Shown here one piece after another: positions 1 to 13,300 of a stretch of 64,000 nucleotides of DNA. The stretch lies in assembly GCA_021464415.1 (NCBI GenBank), contig CM038467.1:28699248-28763247 (forward strand). The letters are read 5' to 3'. Positions within the stretch are counted from its first letter, which is position 1; each line of letters starts with the position of its first letter. The notes beneath the pieces were generated by a model that ran no database searches, was not told the origin of the DNA, and saw only the letters and a program-made list of their open reading frames with translations. A program made the position numbers and the translations under genes. The stretch comes from Lonicera japonica. Its lineage: Eukaryota > Streptophyta > Magnoliopsida > Dipsacales > Caprifoliaceae.

Positions 1-2020
1 CTCATCTAGTTTCTTTAGGGATGTTAAAATCCCCTTTGAAAGGTCAGAAGGCATTGTTTACTCGACTCGACTCGACCCGATCCCCTTTTCTTGTTTATTT
101 ATAGAATCTTTATATAGGAATTAATTGCATCTTTTAATGAATAACTACTGGAAACTGGAAAATTGTAATTGAAAATTGAAATTTTACTCCTTTCAATATC
201 CTGTTTACTTTATTTTAAGACCATCACTTAGCTTAGATGTTGACTTCTGTAACTGATTGTGTATATAAATTAGCGGTAACACATGTCTATTGTGTATTTC
301 GTACTTGTGAGGCTATGGCACCATTCAAAGCAAATTATTTGTGGCAATGACAATTTTTTAGTTTCAGAATTGACATGAGAAGAGTCTCACTTTCTTGGCC
401 CACCGCATTTTGTCAAGTTTATGTATTCAAATTTTACAAGGGATTGGAAGTTGAAATCTTTTAGATGACCTCAATTCTTAACCATTGATTTAGCAATCTG
501 AGGGTGTGGCAATTCATATAATGGAAATTGGATATTGAGCTTGAGATTTCTTTGATTTCAGGTCAAGAAGGCATCATTTGAGGAGGCCGATGTTGACAAT
601 CACACACTTGATTTAGTTATGTCTTTGGTGATTTCTATTGTTGTTTCTTTCAATTTGGTTTAAAATTGTTGACTGAAGGAAGAATTAATTTGACGTCATT
701 AGTGCTTCTGATTATTTTCTGGTGATAACATGATTGAATATCATTACGGAGGCTGTGGGTTTTTAGGACTTAAAGAAGCTAAAACCACTAGAGCTCCCCT
801 CCCGAGGCATTTTATCAAAGAAAAGGTAATAAATCTACCATGTACCCTTTGTTGGTAAATGTTTTTGATGAGTGAATTTGTTGCTATTTTGCTGTGTAGT
901 TGGTTTACTTGTCCTTTTTTTTTTTTTTTCTCTTTATTCTCCTTCCATTATTTAGGTGGTTGTTCCTGTTTCTTAGCCTTTTCATGGGGTAAGAAACTAG
1001 AGAAATTTGGGTTTTGTTGTTCGTTACTTTACTTTTTATGGGTTGTGTCACGAGTATGTATAATCAATGTACAATAGTTCACCATTATAAATAAGTTTTA
1101 TTCTTGACCTTTAATTATCCCAAAGTTGGTGTTTCTTTTAAAAAAATGCCAGAGTCAAAAGTGAGACAGCCAGAGAACTAAGGTCAATCTAAGGTTCCAT
1201 TTCATTTTTATGATTATTGCTCAATTTTTCGATTTATGCTTCTTACAGTCAATATCTTCTTCATGCATGCTATATATTATTTTGAGCCAAGCATATAGAA
1301 TATTATATTGGGTGATGCAGAGCACGTTTGGCTGTTGTGCGTGCAACATTCAAAAGATATCACGCTCTTGTACCGTTTTATACTTGGATCTTCCAATCCA
1401 AAACCAATTGGCGATGGATGCATTTTTATCTTTGATTGGACTTTGAACTTTTGATAGATGCTTTCATATGTTTGTTCCTGTAGATAATTGCTTCGCAAAG
1501 TGATTTTGTTTTAGCCCTTATGCCTTTGGTTTGGTGGAATTTTTATTGGAGATGTAATTTTACCACAACTTATATTCTCTCTTATATGGATATAAATTTT
1601 CCTCCTCCAATAATTTTGGCTTACTTTTGTTCAGGTTTCAAGTACAAAAGGATTAATTTGGATCTCTGAGGATAGCCAAAAATGTATTGGAGTCAATTGA
1701 TGATTTTCTTCTGAAGATTTGAATCTGAATCTCGATAGATTCAATAAATCACGTTGTGAAACATGATAATTGAGATTGTTGAGCTTAGAAACAAATCGAG
1801 ATTATTGGAATTTGAGATTGGTAAGTTCGTTGTAACAGTTATTTATGCTTTTTTCCGTAAAAATGAAATCTGGCATATATTTGGAGGTTGGTTTGAATAT
1901 TAAAATGTAATAGATTTTTGGATTTTAAGCTTGGATTTGTGACATTTGTGGATGTGTGTATATATAAATATATTTTTTTTAACGTGTATATATAAGTTTT
2001 GGTAGGTATAATATACCTTC
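1..2020. repeat. Copy A of a ~2 kb dispersed unit (copy A' at 50432-63890)
   Basis: Aligning by eye with 50432-63890 shows one continuous match once four insertions in the second copy are removed. It starts at base 1, so the left edge is probably outside the window, and fades near 2020, where this copy passes into a GC-richer stretch rich in ccgcca and ccacc. Copy A has about 70 extra bases near 442-510 that are missing in A'. The copies lie in direct orientation about 50 kb apart. Possible exon traces are present (see findings), but I do not recognise a gene. Confidence 0.85.
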
Positions 2021-2099
2021 TTGATGTTATGGGCACAAGCTCTTTCGCTCCGCACCACCATCACTCTACGCCGCCACCGCTCCACCTCCACTCTTCTGT

Positions 2100-2330
2100 G
2101 CCGCCACCACCTCTATCTCCATGAGGCTGCGTTTTCTTGTTTATTTGGTAATTTAGGTCTAAACCCCTAATTATTGAATATTAGTTACATTATTGATTAA
2201 TTGCATAATTTTAATTCTATTATAGATTAGTTTCATAATATTAGTTGATTTAGGTTTAAACCCCTAGTTGTTGAATATTAGTTATGTTATTAATTAATTA
2301 CATAATGTACTTACCGACTCTGAAAGGGAA
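2100..2330. repeat. Short tandem duplication of an AT-rich segment
   Basis: A segment beginning ggtctaaacccctaattatt near 2155 recurs as ggtttaaacccctagttgtt near 2252. Both continue with ttgaatattagtta and a taattaattacataat-like tail. The two copies are roughly 70 bases each and differ by several substitutions. No gene is seen between the end of unit A and the copia relic. Confidence 0.6.
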
Positions 2331-4187
2331 CTTCATAATTACCCCTTTCCCTAGTTGGAATTTCTTTCTCACCATCACCTTTTGCCCAGAAACACGATAC
2401 ATGTGTCTTCATTTTTGTATGATCAAATGAAACACGTTTCAAGCGCTTGATATTTTGTGGTACCCCGTTTTCTTAAAGTCTGAATAAGAAGGTACAAACC
2501 ATTTCTCTGTTCTTCTTTTGCTAGGACCTCTTCTTTATGTGTGATTTTCATGGCTTCACCCTTCACCTTCTACCAATAACCGACAGCGTTCGTAATTCAA
2601 CTGGCTAATGGATATTATATTTTTTTCGCAACTTTGAGACATATGCCACACCACCAAAAGTACGCTCCATCCTGTCAAACATTTTGATTTTCACCATTTT
2701 GACACCCGTAACAATACATGTATTACCGTTTGGCAATGTTAAAGAACAGTTTGCACGTTATTTGAATGAATCAAAATATTCCTTCTTGAAGCAAATATGA
2801 TTCGAAGATCCCGAATCCAATAACGAATCATTTTGGGGAAAAAAAATGACATTTGGAGATTGTTAAATCATCTCGAAAGTTTCCCTTATTTGCCCATGCT
2901 ATTGTTGTATTACTGTCGCCACTCTCCTTATTTAGATGATAATACTATTTTATGTGATCCCACGGCTTGCACTTGTAGCATTGCTTGCCTTTTCCACCGC
3001 CCTTTGATCTAGACCTGCTACTTTCATTAGATTCCCGGCTAACATTCCTTCCCTTATTCTGATTAGGCTTAGTAATTTATAACACGACACGAAATCGACA
3101 CGAATTTACCGGATTTGGGTGAACCCTTAATAGGTGCGGGTCATAATCGGGTTGACCTGTCAAACCTGTTTATTAAGCGAGTCGATTTCGTGTACATTCG
3201 CGAGACCAGAGTAAAACCCGTTTAACTCGGTAAGAATATATACGAGTCGATTTCGGGTCGTGTAAACCCGTTTATAACCAATGTAACCCAAATATATAAT
3301 TTTTATATATATATAGATTATTGTGTGTGTATATTTTAGTGGTTAATTACTTAATTGAATTATTAACGGGTCACTAAATGTTATTCTTATACGACCCGAA
3401 TCGAACCGTTTATCTTAAGCAGGTTAAATGAATCGGATCGTGTCATTCATTAATTAAACGGGTCGTGTATGAATTTGAATTTTTTACCCGTTTATTAAAT
3501 GGGTCGCCTACGGGTGGATGCACTTTTCACCCGACACGAAATTGACCCGTACATGACCCATTGCCAGGCCTAATTCTGATCATGAAAAATCATAACCGAG
3601 TCTGAAATCTCCTCGTCTAAGGATTTCCTCTTTTCGTTAGACAACAGAGTCGACTCCACATCCTTTATCTTCAACATATCATTTCCATATAAGACGACCG
3701 TGACTATGTTTTCATAGGAAGCCAGAAGTGATTTACGAAGCAGTAAGGCCTCATTTTTTCCTCAATTTTAACATAAGCTTTCTTAAGTTAATCAACAAGC
3801 CAATGGAATTACGTGGTCCATGAAGTTACCGCCTTCCCCCATCTTCAAGCGATAATGGTCCTGCTTAAGATTGAGCTTTGTTAGGAGATTTTTGCACAGA
3901 TATATATCTTCTTTAGTTTCTACCATAGCTTCGGCACTGTATCCTCACCGCTGAAGTTGTTGATGATACTATAATCGATATATTGTCGGATCATGCTCAG
4001 GCACTTTGACTCTATATCCTCCCAATCATCGTTATTCATCTTCTCCGGCTTGCCACTTGTTTCTTTCAATGCCCTTGCCAATCCTTGTTGGACAAGGAGA
4101 TCTTTCACTCTAGTTTGCAAAGAGTGAGACTCTCCTTTCCATCATATTTATCTGTCACATACTGAATTGCAATACTCCTCGCCATTG
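2330..4187 (-). pseudogene. Decayed Ty1/copia gag-pol fragment
   Basis: Read on the minus strand from a start codon near 4187, this gives a copia gag of the UBN2 type, including the readable stretch at 3920-4120 (LLVQQGLARAL, DDWEDIESKCLSMIRQYI). Further on, 2940-3000 gives a gag zinc knuckle (CYKCKPWDH context), and 2330-2700 gives weak protease and GAG-pre-integrase similarity. Stops and frameshifts are frequent, and the frame is interrupted by a 509-bp MITE at 3064-3572. Integrase, reverse transcriptase and RNase H are missing, as is the left-hand LTR, so the element was truncated near 2330. This is an old relic with no functional product. Confidence 0.75.
3064..3572. mobile_element. hAT-type MITE inside the copia relic
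   Basis: The element is flanked by the 8-bp direct repeat attctgat at 3056-3063 and 3573-3580. Its ends are inverted: taggcttagtaa on the left, and the complement of the right end reads taggcctggcaa. An 8-bp TSD with TAGG-type ends fits hAT non-autonomous elements. The interior is rich in cgggtcgtg/gacccg words and has no ORF. It lies within gag-coding sequence of the older copia element, so it was inserted after that element. Confidence 0.8.
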
Positions 4188-4298
4188 TAAAAAGAAACTT
4201 TGTCGAAATTGAACAACTCTCGTGTTATGAGTAAAAAATTTATGTACGATCTTTTAATTAAACACCTTGTGCAAACCTTGAATGCTTTGATACTAGTT

Positions 4299-4774
4299 GT
4301 TAGGATCTATGCTAATATAACTTCGACATCACAATTTTACCAATTGGAATAATATTGCTACCAAGCGATACCCGCTGTGAATGATACATATATATATGAT
4401 GGAACAAGTACAAATAATAACTATGAAAGAGATACCAAGAATTATATGGTATCGGCACATCGCCGCTAATTTACGGAAAGTCTGATTTCACTATTAATAT
4501 AATAATTGTACAATATAAGTAATACAAGATATACCCTTAGCCCAGTTACACCCAATCACGCTCTAGGAAATCAAAATTTATAATATAAACTTTCACAAAA
4601 TAAACTCTCACGAAATAATCTCTCAACACAAGCATTCATAAAAAGTCCACCGCCTCTGAATTTAGTCAAAGCTTGCTTGAAGGTTAATGAGTTAAATTGT
4701 AGGCTAGCTTAATTACGAAGGTAGCCCACAATTTTTGAGTTTTCTTTTATTACTTTAGCATTAATATTCTAACA
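4299..4774 (-). repeat. LTR of the decayed copia element (its 5' LTR)
   Basis: The segment starts tgttagg and ends ctaaca, the usual TG...CA LTR ends. Immediately to the left, 4281-4298 reads on the minus strand as TAGTATCAAAGC followed by ATTC. This resembles the initiator-Met tRNA primer site (usually TGGTATCAGAGC) and places this as the 5' LTR of a minus-strand element. Length 476 bp. Gcaag follows at 4775-4779 as a likely TSD half. The partner LTR is not in the window. Confidence 0.65.
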
Positions 4775-4827
4775 GCAAGGACTTGTTACAAAGAAACAAG
4801 TAGAGCTATTAAAGTTGTATGTATATG

Positions 4828-6404
4828 TGATATGGAGCTATCTTCGTCGCTAAAAATAGCTTGATCAAAGACCCTTATGTACCTACAAAATATATTAGTA
4901 ACGTAGATAGTAGTAGTAAGGGGTCAAATCCACGGGAGTTGTTTTATGAATCAATGAAAACAAAGTTGAGAAAATAATAGATTTAGAATAAAAACCATTT
5001 TTTTTTCTTTTAGAAATGCTTACTTTTCTTAGGAATAATTTTAATACTACTAAAATGTAATGAAAGTAGAGAAAGTTGTCTTGGAGAAATAAAGTGTAGA
5101 GATTTCAAGAGTTAAGAATCCACCACCAAATTATCAATGGATCTAGAATAATATATTATTGCACATATATACCCAAAATAAATTCTATACTAGTTTGATT
5201 AAATGGAATCACCTATGGAATGTAGAGTGAACCCAAAAGCTAACCAAATAGTATTTGACAATTTATTTGTTTATAAGAGATTTTTCCTTTCAAGATCTAT
5301 ATTTTCTTCTTTTAGAAATAATAATAATACAAGGTTGTCACTCACTTACATTAACATTAAAGAACTAGAAGATAAATTTGGAAAATAAAATGAACTTAAG
5401 AAAATCCTATGGTATGTAGCTCATCTCTTAAGTCAAGTATAAAAACCAAAATGGGATCACCTATGGTATGTAGAGTGATCCAAAGATCTTATTTAAGAAA
5501 AATCACAAATGAGTATATTTATGCAATATTATAAAATTCTAAATCACAAATAAAAATGAGGCTTCATCTCTCCCCTTGAAAGGGAGATTAGCCTTCCATA
5601 AAGATAGAAGAACAAAACAAATAATAAAATAGCTCCTTAAATATCTCCAAATATGTGAGTAAAAGAATTTCTCTCAACACTCTACAATATTATCTTCTTC
5701 AATAAAATGAAACAATAATACAAGAAGAAGAAAAATATGTAGCACTCAAATATTTTCTCTCTCTAGAACAAGCTCTCTTGCTCCAAGCTCTCCTCCTTTC
5801 TTTCAAACTCACGTAGGTGGTCTCCTTCTCTTGGCCAAATATGAATCAATATATGTGTGAAAATGGGAGAGGAACATAATCATGAAAAGTAGACAATGGG
5901 GTGAGGGGGTGTAAGAGAATAATAGGCTTTGTCTAGAGAGTGGAGTGTGTAAGAGAATAATGTGGACATTGTCTAGGTAGTGGAGTGTTGGGTTATGGGT
6001 TGAGAGATTAAAAAAATATGAGAGTGGGCACACACACTTTTGGGATATTTTTCTCTCTTTTTTTCTTTTGCTGCCGGAATATTGCAATGAAATTTCGGAT
6101 ATGAAGATGGCCGAATTTGGAAAAGTGTTGAACTGGAAAGTTGTAGCTCTCGAAATTCTCTTGATTTTAGGCTCAAGAAACGCATGATTCGGAGTTCCGA
6201 GCAAAAAGTTATGCTTTAAAAACTATCCGAGCAACTTTAGGTGTCCTGTCTCACATATTCAACAAAGTTAAGCATTTAATTACATAAATTGAGACAAGAA
6301 CCTGCAAAACAACTAAATGTCAACATTAGATAATATAATGCAATTTTTGACACTTAAATTTCGGCATTTGGGGAATTAAAAATAACAGTTTTGGGTGCTT
6401 ATCA
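4828..6404 (-). repeat. 3' LTR of the Athila-type element
   Basis: 1577 bp, starting tgatatgg and ending gcttatca on the plus strand. It matches 15207-16783 at a constant offset of 10379 bases with no difference noticed. Short reading frames inside it (for example 5203-5388 and 5809-6204) occur identically in the other LTR and are not taken as genes. Confidence 0.95.
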
Positions 6405-6417
6405 CACCACCCCCAAA
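6405..6417 (-). other. Polypurine tract of the Athila-type element
   Basis: Read on the minus strand, the bases touching the 3' LTR are TTTGGGGGTGGTG. This purine-rich tract is where plus-strand DNA synthesis is normally primed, and its position confirms the minus orientation. Confidence 0.8.
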
Positions 6418-7834
6418 CAGCATTTTGCTAGTCCGCAAGCAAAAAGAGAGATAATAGATAAGGAGCCAAAACGAATCACTTTCCATGGTGATTCTCGATT
6501 GCACTTAGCATGTGCAACAAGCCTTTTAAACCTCTAAGTCACCCAAAGAGGACGAGTGAAGTCTCGTAAGGGTTTGCAGCGAAGACACCCATAAACTTCC
6601 AAAACGTATTTACAAAAAAAAAAAAAAAAAAAAATTATTTTCGGCGATACTTTCTCTTATTTTGCCTCAGGGAAATATCAAGTATCCAGCTATAGAGAAG
6701 ACAATGAATCATCGAAGTTAATAGAAGCTTGTATGCTATACAATACCAAAATGGCACAATCCTTCTTAAGATTCAGTGTTTGCAACCGGCATTTAAATAA
6801 TTTTGATGTGATTCCCTATATTTGCCTTATAGAATTTACGCTTCGACTTCAAATCTCACTAGATATATTCTCTCAAAATTGAATCGCTCCGAGATGTGGC
6901 TAATTGTTTCTCTCTTTGCTTGTGAGTGACAAGAGTAGATGCACACAAAGCAAATAACTCACAAGCATAAATAAGAAAGACGGATATTGGAAAGAATTTG
7001 ATCTCATGAAAGGAATGCCAACCACCATGTGAGAATGTCAAGTTGTTTAAACATATTACCTTAACAAACACTACCGCACCAAAGATCAACTAGGTCTTTT
7101 ATATGGGGTGGGATGAGGGAAAATGGAATGTTGATGTGTGTATAAGAAGGTTGAAGACTTTCTAAGGAGTTTGGACTTTTCTAGTATCACTTGTTTTCAT
7201 GCTCTATTGTTGATCGCAATTTTTTTTTTTTTTTTTTTTTTATGCGATTTGAAACGATTGCATGTTGAAAACAATAATTTCTTTTGTCAGATCAACCATA
7301 CTTTTCTCAAACACAAGGATAGGTCATGAAATAAATGGTAGGATTATTTTGGCAATGATGGCCTAATGTCATCTCTAAGGTTTAATGCGGCAATTTTTGT
7401 TTTGACTTGGTAAAAGTTTCACAACTCAAAAAGGATTTCATTCTCAGTGGTCAGCCAAATATGAAAGAATAATGAGATCATGCAACGATATTAATGACGA
7501 TATCCAAATGAAGTTAAGTCATCTTGTGACTCAGAGTTTGCGTATAACTCTCTACAAGGTGAAAGGCTCTAAACTCACGGGTTTAAGTCTCCACAAGTAT
7601 TCTTTTTAGCTCATTAGAGAATCACATACTACAGATATAACCGTTGTGCAAAGACATGTGAACTCTAAGAATTGATAGTGCTTATATGCCTATAAAGGTA
7701 TCGTTAAAGCTTATAAGACTAACATTAGACATTATGATTCCTTGACTTCTAAAAAATGGATCATCGTCATTCAATCTCATCATGGATAAGATACTGAATC
7801 GCCAAAAACTTTTAAAAGAAAAAAAAAAGAAAAA

Positions 7835-7875
<41 letters not shown>

Positions 7876-8306
7876 GAAAATGTGTTGCTTCTGAATCAGT
7901 TTTCAAAAAGGGAACTAATTTGGTAAAACCCCACCCCCAAACAAAGAGAACATCGTCCTCGATGCTAAAGATGAAATATATAAATGTAAGCATAAGGTTG
8001 GAAAAATTACCGTAATTACCTGATTCGAAAGTTGAACCGTGAAAAGTATCCATCAGAATCTGGATAAGCAAAAGACACGGAAACAATTGCACAAGTCTAT
8101 CATATATAACTCATGGGTGGATTAGTAAAAACCACCCCCAAACAGGATAAGACTGGTACTCAGAAACACACTCAATGGGTTGCCTCCCAGAAGCGCTAAG
8201 TTTAATGTCTTCAGCCAGACAAAGCAGACACACCCTCAAAAATGATAGAGCTAGAATAAGAGTACAGAGAGGGCGGAAAGATAACAACAACCCCTTAGTA
8301 TGATGT
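6418..8306 (-). other. Non-coding 3' internal region of the Athila-type element
   Basis: No ORF of the env-like kind found in many Athila elements is present between integrase and the polypurine tract. The stretch holds long homopolymers: an A run near 6610-6633, a T run near 7220-7241 and a T run of about 33 near 7839-7872. The sequence aaaccccacccccaaacaaag near 7926 and a similar segment at 8130-8145 resemble the polypurine tract region and may be internal copies of it. Confidence 0.7.
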
Positions 8307-10331
8307 TTACTCAAGGTACATGGGATTAACAAGGTCAATTTGCTCTACTAGAGATGAATTAAGCTCGAAGAATGGTTTCAATCTTTGACCATTGACCTGA
8401 AAGGTAGTACCATCTTTCGGATTTTCAACAGTGATGGCACCATAAGGTGTGACAGATTGGACAGTGAAAGGTCCTTCCCACCTGGTTTTCAATTTACCAG
8501 GGAAAAGGTGCAGGCGAGAATTATACAATAACACTTTCTGTCCAGGATGAAACTCTTTTCGCAATATGCTATGATCATGAATCCATTTCATTTTGTCCTT
8601 GTATTTCTTAGACAGATCATAAGCATCATTTCGTAATTCCTCAAGTTCATTGAGTTGCAACTTTCTTTGCTCACCAGCTTTATCAAGATCAAAGTTAAGG
8701 GTTTTGATAGCCCAGTATGCATTGTGCTCAAGTTCGACTGGAAGGTGACAGGGCTTACCAAAGATTAAGCGATAAGGGGACATGCCTATAGGAGTCTTGA
8801 AGGCGGTGCGGTATGCCCAAAGAGCATCTGCAAGTCGCAAAGACCAATCTTTCCTACTTGGATTGACTGTCTTTTCAAGAATTTGCTTAATCTGACGATT
8901 TGAAACTTCTACCTGGCCACTGGTTTGGGGATGGTACGCCAAAGCAAGTTTATGGGTTATGCCATACTTCTTAACGAGATTCTCAAAGATACGGTTACAA
9001 AAATGTGTACCGTTATCACTGATGATGGCTCTTGGAGTACCAAACCGAGCAAAGACATATTCTTTCAAGAATTTCACAACAACTCGATGATCATTTGTGT
9101 AACAGGGTATCGCTTCTATCCACTTGGAGACATAGTCGACTGCCATAAGGATATATTTAAAACCATGAGATGGGGGAAATGGGCCCATAAAGTCGATCCC
9201 CCAAACATCAAAGATCTCAACGATCAAGATGGGCGTGAGAGGCATCATATGCCTTCGAGATAGCCGTCCTAATTGTTGACAATTTGGACAGGCTTTACAA
9301 AATTCATGAGCGTTGCGAAAAAGGGTGGGCCAGTAAAACCCGCTTTGCAAAACTTTTGCAGCAGTTTTCTTCGAGCTAAAATGGCCACCACATGCATGGT
9401 TATGGCAAAATGAAAGGATCTTATTTTGCTCAAACTCGGGGACACATCTACGGATGATTTGATCAGGACAATACTTGAAGAGAAAAGGATCATCCCATGA
9501 GTAGTATTTGACCATGGACATGAATTTGGACTTGTCTTGCTTTGTCCAATGAATGGGAATTTGGTTAGTGACAAGAAAGTTGACAATATCAGCAAACCAT
9601 GGTGACTGAGAAATAGCAAAAAGTTGCTCATCAGGGAATGACTCGGATATAGGCAAATGGCCATTTTCAGACATAGCAGTGAGTCTAGACAGGTGGTCAG
9701 CGACCACATTCTCAATACCCTTTTTATCTTTGATTGCCAAGTTAAATTCTTGGAGCAAGAGGATCCAACGGATGAGGCGAGATTTGGCATCTTTTTTGCT
9801 TAGAAGGTACCTTAATGCCGAATGATCAGAGTACACAGTGACTGGAGATCCAAGAAGGTATGCACGAAATTTGTCGAGGGCAAAGACGACCGCCAACAAT
9901 TCTTTCTCAGTCGTTGTGTAATTGAGTTGGGCTGGATTGAGAGTTTTGCTAGCATAATGAATCACATGAGAACGTTTATTAACTCTCTGCCCCAAAACAG
10001 CCCCAATGGCATAATCAGATGCATCGCACATGATTTCAAACGGGAGATCCCAATCAGGAGGTCGAATAATCGGAGCTGAGATCAACTCGGATTTAAGACG
10101 CTCAAAAGCAATGACACAAGCTTCATTGAAGACAAAAGGCACGTCTTTCGAAAGAAGATTAGTCAAAGGTCGGGCTATCTTAGAAAAATCCTTGATAAAT
10201 CGCCGATAGAAACCGGCATGCCCTAAAAAAGAACGGATGTCCTTAATTGACCTAGGAGCTGGTAAAGAGGAGATTAAATCAACCTTTGCCTTATCGACCT
10301 CAATACCTTTGCAAGAGATTACATGTCCCAA
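8307..10331 (-). CDS. RNase H-integrase part of the Athila-type pol
   Basis: This 674-codon frame is the downstream half of pol. It has no ATG at its left limit and is the continuation of the RT frame after a one-base shift, so it is not an independent gene. RNase H occupies about residues 95-215 (D103 in CDASD, D169 in YSDH, D212 in ADHLS). The integrase zinc finger is about 312-351 (H312, H317, C348, C351). The integrase core has the DDE triad D380 (GIDFMG), D439 (SDNG) and E475 (QVEVSN). The C-terminal part after about 590 matches the gypsy integrase tail ([12 protein letters not shown]). No internal stop is present, consistent with a young copy. Confidence 0.93.
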   Translation of the reverse strand: MGHVISCKGIEVDKAKVDLISSLPAPRSIKDIRSFLGHAGFYRRFIKDFSKIARPLTNLLSKDVPFVFNEACVIAFERLKSELISAPIIRPPDWDLPFEIMCDASDYAIGAVLGQRVNKRSHVIHYASKTLNPAQLNYTTTEKELLAVVFALDKFRAYLLGSPVTVYSDHSALRYLLSKKDAKSRLIRWILLLQEFNLAIKDKKGIENVVADHLSRLTAMSENGHLPISESFPDEQLFAISQSPWFADIVNFLVTNQIPIHWTKQDKSKFMSMVKYYSWDDPFLFKYCPDQIIRRCVPEFEQNKILSFCHNHACGGHFSSKKTAAKVLQSGFYWPTLFRNAHEFCKACPNCQQLGRLSRRHMMPLTPILIVEIFDVWGIDFMGPFPPSHGFKYILMAVDYVSKWIEAIPCYTNDHRVVVKFLKEYVFARFGTPRAIISDNGTHFCNRIFENLVKKYGITHKLALAYHPQTSGQVEVSNRQIKQILEKTVNPSRKDWSLRLADALWAYRTAFKTPIGMSPYRLIFGKPCHLPVELEHNAYWAIKTLNFDLDKAGEQRKLQLNELEELRNDAYDLSKKYKDKMKWIHDHSILRKEFHPGQKVLLYNSRLHLFPGKLKTRWEGPFTVQSVTPYGAITVENPKDGTTFQVNGQRLKPFFELNSSLVEQIDLVNPMYLE

Positions 10332-13300
10332 AACAATACCTTTTTTTTACCATGAAATGACATTTTTCCCAATTAAGAACTAAATTCTTTTCTTGGCATC
10401 GTTCTAACACCATGGTCAGATGAGAAAGGCATTGATCAAAGGATGAGCCATACACAGAGAAATCGTCCATAAAGACCTCTAAGAATCGTTCCACCATATC
10501 ACTGAAAATGCTCATCATACACCTTTGAAAAGTCGCAGGTGCATTGCACAAGCCGAATGGCATGCGTGAATAGGCAAATGTGCCAAATGGACATGTGAAA
10601 GTAGTTTTTTCTTGGTCTTGAGGATCAATGGGAATTTGATTGTACCCAGAATATCCATCTAGGAAACAATAAAAAGAATGTCCAGCCAGTCGCTCAAGCA
10701 TTTGGTCTATGAAAGGAAGAGGAAAATGATCTTTCCTTGTGACACTATTTAGCTTTCGGTAATCAATACAGACACGCCATCCAGTCGAGATTCTGGTTGG
10801 GACTAGCTCATTATCACTATTTTTTACAACAGTGATACCAGATTTCTTTGGAACAACATGAATGGGGCTGACCCATTGGCTGTCAGAGATAGGGTATATG
10901 ATTCCTACATCAAGCAACTTAAGGATTTCTGATCGAACAACTTCTTTCATGACTGGGTTCAATCGACGTTGTGGCTCACGAGAAGTTTTTGCACCATCTT
11001 CCAAATGGATGCGATGACTACAAATAGTCGGACTGATACCTTTAAGGTCAGATATGTTCCAACCCAAGGCTGATTTATGCTTTCTTAGAACATCGACTAG
11101 ATTAACTTCTTGCTCTGAAGTCAAGTCGGAGGCAATGATGACTGGATGAGTTTGATTTGAACCTAAATGGACATATTTCAGCTCAGAAGGCAATGGCTTT
11201 AGGTCCAAACTTTTTTGTGAATCCTGAACATTGGTGAACTCAGTTTCAGGCATAGTTGCAAGCATTGACTCGCAATCAGACTTAACCACACTGTTAGGGC
11301 CAGTATCTATACCAAGAATTGGTTCAAGATGAAGAGATTCAAAGCAATCTGTCCAAGTTTCATTCTCAGTGATCCATTTATCAATGTCTATCAAAGTGGT
11401 GGAGTCTAACAAAGAATTGACACTATCCATGGCATCATCTAAATCAAAATCTGATTCAAGAAAATTCAGACATTGTTGGATAGGATCGTCAGGATAAGAA
11501 TGGTCCACCATTTCTTGAACAAGACTATCGATAACACACACTTCTTCTACCATTTCAACATCAGATGGATGTTTCATGAGTTGAAAAATATTGACTTCCA
11601 CTGTCAAATTACCAAAGGTAAGAGTCATAGACCCATTCCTACAGTTAATGAGCGCATTTGCAGTGGCAAGAAAAGGACGTCCCAAAATGATTGGGATGGA
11701 GTTTTCATCAGAGGGCTGGGTGTCTAGAACTATGAAATCAACTGGGTAATAAAAGTCAGACACCTTAACCAAAACATCCTCAACAATTCCTCGGGGGACT
11801 TTGACAGAACGATCTGCCAATTGCAGAGTGACTCGAGTGGGCTTCATATCTTGCAAGCCCAACTCTTGGTAGAGAGAATATGGTAACAAATTAACACTGG
11901 CTCCTAAATCAAGTAACGCTTGAGTTGAATACTTGTTACCTAACTTGCATGGGATCGTAGGACGACCAGGATCTTTGTATTTGACAACAGTCTTTTGCTG
12001 AATGACAGATGTAGCCTGTTCGGCTATGAAAGCATCATGTGGGACATTTGTCCTCCGCTTGACAGTACACAAGTCTTTCAAGAACTTAGCATACGAAGGG
12101 ATTTGTTTGATGGCAGTAAGGAATGGAATGTTGATATGAACATTTTGGAACACTTCCTTAATCTCATCAAAGTGCTTCGCTTTGGTGGTCAATGCTAACC
12201 TATCAGGAAAGGGTGCCCGAGGCACATAAATTGTTTCCTTAGGTTGAGTCCCTTCTTTTTTCTTGAGTGAAACTTTGGAATCCTCCTTCGACAAATTTGT
12301 ATCTTGAACCACACCTTCTGGTTCACTAGGAGGGAATTTGGGAATGACAGATGTATCATTCTCAATGGAATCATTAGGCATTTCAACATGATTATCAATT
12401 TGCCGTCCTGATCTTAAGGTGGTGACAGACTTCAACTCACCTTGAAATTGGTCTTGACCAGAAAAGGAACCAACCTCATACACAGGCTCTTTGCTATTAC
12501 CTTTTGGATTAGCAATTGGTTGACTAGGGAATTTACCCTTGTCTCTCTCAGCAGTCAATTGACTCAACTGTTGTTGCATTTGTTGGATTGCTTGAGAGGT
12601 GCTTTGTGTATGGGCATTAAGAGTTTGTTGTTGTTGCGTGAGAATTTGCAACATAAGGTCTTCGAGAGCTGATTTCGATTGCTGTTGAGGGGCAGCATAT
12701 GGAAGTTGAGGAACCAACTCTCTACTAGCACTTAACTGAGGCGCAGAACCATAAGAATGACTAGACGAATGGACAATCTGTTGATTTCCCGAATGGTTTC
12801 CATTTTGATGCGAAAAATGATGGCGATCATTTGGAAACTGGTTTGGGTTCTGCCTAGCTTGGGCTTGGAAACCTGGGGGACCCCTAACTTGAGGTTGTGA
12901 GTGTTGCGGATTCGAAGATTGATCTTGCTTCCAAGAAAAGTTAGGATGGTTCCTCCACTCAGAATTGTATGTCTGGCTGAAACTAGCCGGATTGGGCTTC
13001 CTAAAGTTATTAAACTCAAAGGCTTGTTCCATAATTGGCTCAGGTTCAGGAAAGAAGGTTGGGCATGAGTGAGCGGTATGGTGTACACTAGAACAGACAG
13101 TGCATGGAAATGTGTTGGGCTCACTATGGACACTCATGATTGGAGTAAGCTCAACAGTTTGCTTTTGCATTGAACAAGCTAAAGCCTCCACTGTTTTGGT
13201 CAAAGCTGTTAAACCTTGCATCAAGTTCTTTAACTCTGGGTCACTCTTGATTTCATACCTACCACCAGTTCTAAGACTTGGGTCAGACCTAGAAAATTCA

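Noticed and set aside
859..1077. 72-codon frame in the A unit
   Set aside because: Dominated by a poly-T run read as Phe. The frame is not kept in copy A' around 62744-62935 because of indels.
5203..6204. Several frames of 61-131 codons inside the 3' LTR (and their twins at 15582-16583)
   Set aside because: They are within LTRs, appear twice only because the LTRs are duplicated, and have no recognisable domain.
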